DNA of 64,000 nucleotides. Origin: an uncultured SAR116 cluster alpha proteobacterium. Lineage in GTDB: Bacteria; Pseudomonadota; Alphaproteobacteria; Puniceispirillales; Puniceispirillaceae. Where the stretch lies: the NCBI GenBank assembly GCA_902520885.1, contig CABYPW010000006.1:1-64000 (forward strand), read 5' to 3'. The notes under the pieces were generated by a model. It was not told the DNA's origin, did not search any database, and was given only the letters and a program-made list of their open reading frames with translations. The position numbers and the translations under genes are program-made. This document shows positions 60,907-64,000 of the stretch, piece after piece. Position 1 is the first letter of the stretch, and each line of letters begins with the position of its first letter.

Positions 60907-61527
60907 ATGGGTTTTAATGATTGGGGTGCATTAATCGCAATCTGTGTAGCGGGAGCAATTTCGCCTGGACCAAGTTTAATTGTAATTATATCTATTTCTT
61001 CAAAATTTGGACGAAAAGCTGGTTTCCTAAGTGCAGCTGGACATGGATTAGCTGTTTTTATTTATGCTATAACTACAGCTGTAAGTATAAATTTTCTTTC
61101 CGATGTAACAAATAGCTTTTTTTTCTTTGTAAAATTAGCAGGAGCATTATTACTTCTTTGGATGGGAGCATCGATGATGATTTCTGCAAGTAATGCAAAT
61201 AACGATGCAAAAAATCCTAAAGTTCCAAAAAACCTTGTGTTTGCCTTTAGAAATGGCTTTCTGATCGGTATACTTAATCCCAAAATTGCGGCTTTTTTTG
61301 CATCTCTTTTTAGCCAATTTGTTGAACCAACACAGGGTTTTTCTATTAGCTTAATAATGGCTGGTATAGCTGGCTTAATTGATATGACGGCTTATTGTTT
61401 AGCTGCACTTATTTCAAATACACTGCTAGTCAAATATCTATTTTTAAACTATGCTCACATTCGCGATTATGTATTTGGTTCATTGCTAATCATTTTAGCC
61501 TTATCTGTCATCCAAGATAGTCTTTAA
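60907..61527 (+). CDS. LysE/RhtB-family amino acid exporter
   Basis: Six-helix exporter of the LysE superfamily. The family start AISPGPSLIVIIS and GILNPKIAAFFASLFSQF, shown as landmarks at about residues 18-30 and 120-137, are clear. 206 residues. Substrate (amino acid or derivative) cannot be told from sequence. MFS, methyltransferase and thiolase genes follow at 24-29 base gaps, so it may head an operon. Confidence 0.92.
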   Translation: MGFNDWGALIAICVAGAISPGPSLIVIISISSKFGRKAGFLSAAGHGLAVFIYAITTAVSINFLSDVTNSFFFFVKLAGALLLLWMGASMMISASNANNDAKNPKVPKNLVFAFRNGFLIGILNPKIAAFFASLFSQFVEPTQGFSISLIMAGIAGLIDMTAYCLAALISNTLLVKYLFLNYAHIRDYVFGSLLIILALSVIQDSL

Positions 61528-61553
61528 ATTATAAAATTGGTTTTTCTATTTAA

Positions 61554-62771
61554 ATGTTAGAATATAGCTCCAGCTACTTGAAAACAATATTTAAAGAATA
61601 TTTACGAACACCTGTTGGTTTCTTAATTCTTGTGTCAATAGCGATGCCAATAGCAATGTCAGGATGGTTAGCATTGCTCAACAACTTTGTGATAGAGAGA
61701 GCAAATTTTTCTGGTGCCGAAATTGGATGGTTACATACTGTTAGAGAAATACCTGGTTTTCTTACTTTATCTATTGTTTTTGTTTTACCATTTATCCGTG
61801 AACAAAGACTAATAATTTTATCTCTTATAACTCTTGGTGGTGCTGTGGCAGTGGTAGGCTATTATCCTATTTTTACTGGGCTTATGATAACTACCTTAGT
61901 AAGTTCAATTGGATTTCATTATTTCGAGGCTGCTCAACAAACATTACAATTACAATGGCTAGACAAAAAGAAGGCTCCTCAAATCTTAGGCTGGTTACTA
62001 GCGGCATCATCCGGCGCATCTCTTCTAACATTTGGAACAATTGCAATAATGTATTCTCATTTTGATTTTACTTATAAACAAATGTACATTTATTGCGGCA
62101 GTATCACTATTTTTCTTGCTGTTATTGCTTTTATATTTTGGCCAAAATATCCGACCCAAAAACAAATAACAAAGAAGTTAATTATAAAAAAAGCTTATTG
62201 GCTTTATTACGTTTTACAGTTTATCTGTGGAGCAAGACGGCAAATATTTTCTGTTTTCGCTGCATTTATGCTAGTTGAGAAATTTGGGCTAGAGATCCAC
62301 CAGGTAAGTTGGCTCCTTTTATTAAACTTTTCTGTAAATCTAATATTTGCTCCCTTTGTTGGTTGGCTAATAGGACGTATTGGTGAGAAATGGACATTAA
62401 TTACCGAGTATTCGGGACTATCCATAGTATTCTTTGCTTATAGCCTAATTTATTTTTTAGATTGGCCTGCTTGGGTTGCTGCAGCCTTATACATAATTGA
62501 TCATCTTTTTTACGCGATGATGATTGCCCAAAAAACTTATCTACAAAAAATTGCATTAAAAGAAGACTTGGCCTCGACTACAGCCGTTGCTTTCACAATA
62601 AATCATATTGCGGCTGTTTTTTTACCAGTTATTTTAGGTTACGTTTGGATAATATCACCGCCACTTGTTTTCATATTAGCAACATTTCTAGCATTATCAT
62701 CTTTGCTTATATCTTTTGCAGTGCCAGAAAATCCTTTTCCCGGCAACGAGACAATATTTTCTAAAACTTAA
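61554..62771 (+). CDS. MFS transporter
   Basis: Major facilitator superfamily protein with about twelve helices and a central basic loop (about residue 200, KKLIIKKAYW). 405 residues. The substrate is unknown; there is no diagnostic signature beyond the fold. Starts 26 bases after the LysE gene and ends 29 bases before the methyltransferase. Confidence 0.85.
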   Translation: MLEYSSSYLKTIFKEYLRTPVGFLILVSIAMPIAMSGWLALLNNFVIERANFSGAEIGWLHTVREIPGFLTLSIVFVLPFIREQRLIILSLITLGGAVAVVGYYPIFTGLMITTLVSSIGFHYFEAAQQTLQLQWLDKKKAPQILGWLLAASSGASLLTFGTIAIMYSHFDFTYKQMYIYCGSITIFLAVIAFIFWPKYPTQKQITKKLIIKKAYWLYYVLQFICGARRQIFSVFAAFMLVEKFGLEIHQVSWLLLLNFSVNLIFAPFVGWLIGRIGEKWTLITEYSGLSIVFFAYSLIYFLDWPAWVAAALYIIDHLFYAMMIAQKTYLQKIALKEDLASTTAVAFTINHIAAVFLPVILGYVWIISPPLVFILATFLALSSLLISFAVPENPFPGNETIFSKT

Positions 62772-62800
62772 ATGTTATTTCATGGACAATGTAATCGCTA

Positions 62801-63412
62801 ATGAAATATAAATGGAATTATAAATATGCCCAGAGCACGCAGCCACTTTTCGGCGAAATTCCATCGTTAATTTGCCAAGAATATAAAAATTTACCCGCTA
62901 TTGATCTAAGCCCATCTTTATTTATTGGTGATGGAGAAGGAAGAAATAGTCGATTTATAGCGAATTCAAATATAGACGTGACTGCTATTGATTTTTCAGA
63001 AGTGGCAACAAAAAAGGCGCTTGATGAAGATAAAAAATTAGGGATTCAGGTCAAAAGATACATTGCAGATGCAAAATATTGGAATGATAAAAATAAAAAG
63101 TTTCAAAGTTGCTTTATGATTTTTTTGCATGTCCCTGAAAAAGAGAGACAAGCTATTTTTTCCAATATTAAAAAGAATCTTCATATGGGAGGAAGTTTAT
63201 TTATAGAGGGTTTCTCGATCCAACAGATGCTATATCACTCAGGCGGTCCGCGTAACCCAAATTTACTATATGACACACAAACAATTATAAAAGAACTATC
63301 TTCATTTACATTAATAAAGTCGATAATTACAGAAGAGTTTCTCAATGATGCACCGGGCCATGTTGGACTTGCATCTATAAACAGACTACATTTTACTAAA
63401 ACAATACCTTGA
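62801..63412 (+). CDS. Class I SAM-dependent methyltransferase
   Basis: Small methyltransferase: motif I FIGDGEGRNSRFIA (about residues 41-54), the acidic residue VTAIDFSEVA that binds the SAM ribose, and GGSLFIEGFS after the central sheet. 203 residues. Resembles TehB-like or thiopurine-type enzymes acting on small molecules; the substrate is not known. Sits in the LysE-MFS-thiolase run. Confidence 0.82.
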   Translation: MKYKWNYKYAQSTQPLFGEIPSLICQEYKNLPAIDLSPSLFIGDGEGRNSRFIANSNIDVTAIDFSEVATKKALDEDKKLGIQVKRYIADAKYWNDKNKKFQSCFMIFLHVPEKERQAIFSNIKKNLHMGGSLFIEGFSIQQMLYHSGGPRNPNLLYDTQTIIKELSSFTLIKSIITEEFLNDAPGHVGLASINRLHFTKTIP

Positions 63413-63436
63413 AGTTATTTTTAAAGGAAAATTTCT

Positions 63437-64000
63437 ATGAGCAAATATGTTTTTATTCTCTCTGCATTGCGCTCAGCTATTGGAGGTTATGGCGGAGCAT
63501 TGAAAGATATGTCTCCAATCGACCTCGGCACTAGAGTTGCTAGCGAGGCTATTAAAAAGTCAGGTCTTAGTCCAGAACATATAGGACATGCTATCTACGG
63601 CCATGTTATCCATACTGAACCGAGAGATATGTATTCTCCAAGATGTATAGCAATAGGTGCTGGTTTATCAGAAACATCATCCGCTTTTCTGGTTAATAGA
63701 TTATGTGGTTCTGGATTACAAGCTGTGGTGAATGGCTGCCAACTAATCGAACTTGGCGATACTCAAGCTGCTTTGACAGGTGGGGTGGAAGTGATGTCAC
63801 GCTCTGGTTATCTCCTTCAAAATCATCGCTTTGGTTCCAAAATGGGTGATGAGCCTATAAAAGACATGATGATGGGAGCACTTCATGATCCATTCAGCAG
63901 CATTCATATGGGAATAACTGCTGAAAATGTTGCTTATGAATATAATATTTCTCGTGAAGAGATGGATAGGTTTGCCTTGGACTCACAGAATAAGGCAATG
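63437..64000 (+). CDS. Thiolase / acetyl-CoA acetyltransferase, cut by window end
   Basis: First 188 codons of a thiolase, open to the window edge. The nucleophile Cys90 lies in NRLCGSGLQAV, and the start MSKYVFILSALRSAIGGYGGAL is typical. An AAAGGA lies 8 bases before the ATG. It probably makes or cleaves acetoacetyl-CoA or takes part in beta-oxidation; the His and second Cys of the active site lie outside the window. Confidence 0.93.
   Translation, partial: MSKYVFILSALRSAIGGYGGALKDMSPIDLGTRVASEAIKKSGLSPEHIGHAIYGHVIHTEPRDMYSPRCIAIGAGLSETSSAFLVNRLCGSGLQAVVNGCQLIELGDTQAALTGGVEVMSRSGYLLQNHRFGSKMGDEPIKDMMMGALHDPFSSIHMGITAENVAYEYNISREEMDRFALDSQNKAM

Overview
The window looks like about 61 kb of chromosome from an AT-rich, free-living, probably marine, alphaproteobacterium, with a short accessory segment at its left edge. 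The lineage call rests on a circularly permuted two-piece tmRNA gene followed by an alpha-type sspB, an hflK-hflC-degP cluster, a C-minus ribosomal protein L36, and a fused ccmH/ccmI in a ccmEFGH operon. A more precise placement (for example a low-GC SAR116-like clade) is only a guess. No CRISPR array, no insertion sequence and no tRNA or rRNA gene was seen.

Layout. 1-2.8 kb: eight small, mostly overlapping minus-strand genes that resemble a phage or plasmid operon. They include a minimal HUH/YxxK rolling-circle Rep, a ribbon-helix-helix protein and a recombinase-like fragment, and they begin just past the 3' end of glmS. 2.9-6.2 kb: divergent glmS and glmU (UDP-GlcNAc synthesis), glmU apparently read from a leaderless promoter. 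6.2-12.8 kb: rod-shape operon mreB-mreC-mreD-mrdA-rodA with a short SbmA/BacA-like transporter behind it. 13-16.5 kb: ilvB-ilvN-ilvC. 16.6-22.2 kb: miaA and serB (divergent), then hflK-hflC-degP. 22.3-25 kb: mrp, thyA-folA. 25.0-27.5 kb: permuted ssrA, sspB and class I fumarase. 27.7-30.6 kb: L-lactate (lldD) and D-lactate (dld) dehydrogenases. 30.6-32.7 kb: rpmJ, msrA, pgk. 32.8-36.6 kb: azlCD, EamA and TauE transporters, phhB, yciB.

36.7-40.1 kb: a GST-like protein, then a sulfur operon of a periplasmic tandem rhodanese, a YeeE/YedE transporter and a previously hidden 52-residue cysteine-rich exported protein. 40.5-45.1 kb: ccmE-ccmF-ccmG-ccmH/I, with overlapping genes. 45.2-49.7 kb: ferredoxin-NADP reductase, a 10-TM putative metal exporter and B12-dependent methylmalonyl-CoA mutase. 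49.9-54.6 kb: convergent clpB and htpG, each with a matching RpoH-like promoter. 55.2-60.5 kb: dabA-dabB, an inorganic-carbon accumulation pair in which DabB carries an extra NuoM-like module. 60.9-64 kb: LysE exporter, MFS transporter, methyltransferase and the first 188 codons of a thiolase.

The core genes describe an aerobic heterotroph that oxidises both lactate isomers and propionyl-CoA-derived carbon, makes c-type cytochromes, handles reduced sulfur outside the cytoplasm, and can probably concentrate inorganic carbon, perhaps for anaplerotic carboxylation. The least described parts are the Rep-bearing island beside glmS, the small Cys-rich protein of the rhodanese-YeeE operon, and the oversized DabB.
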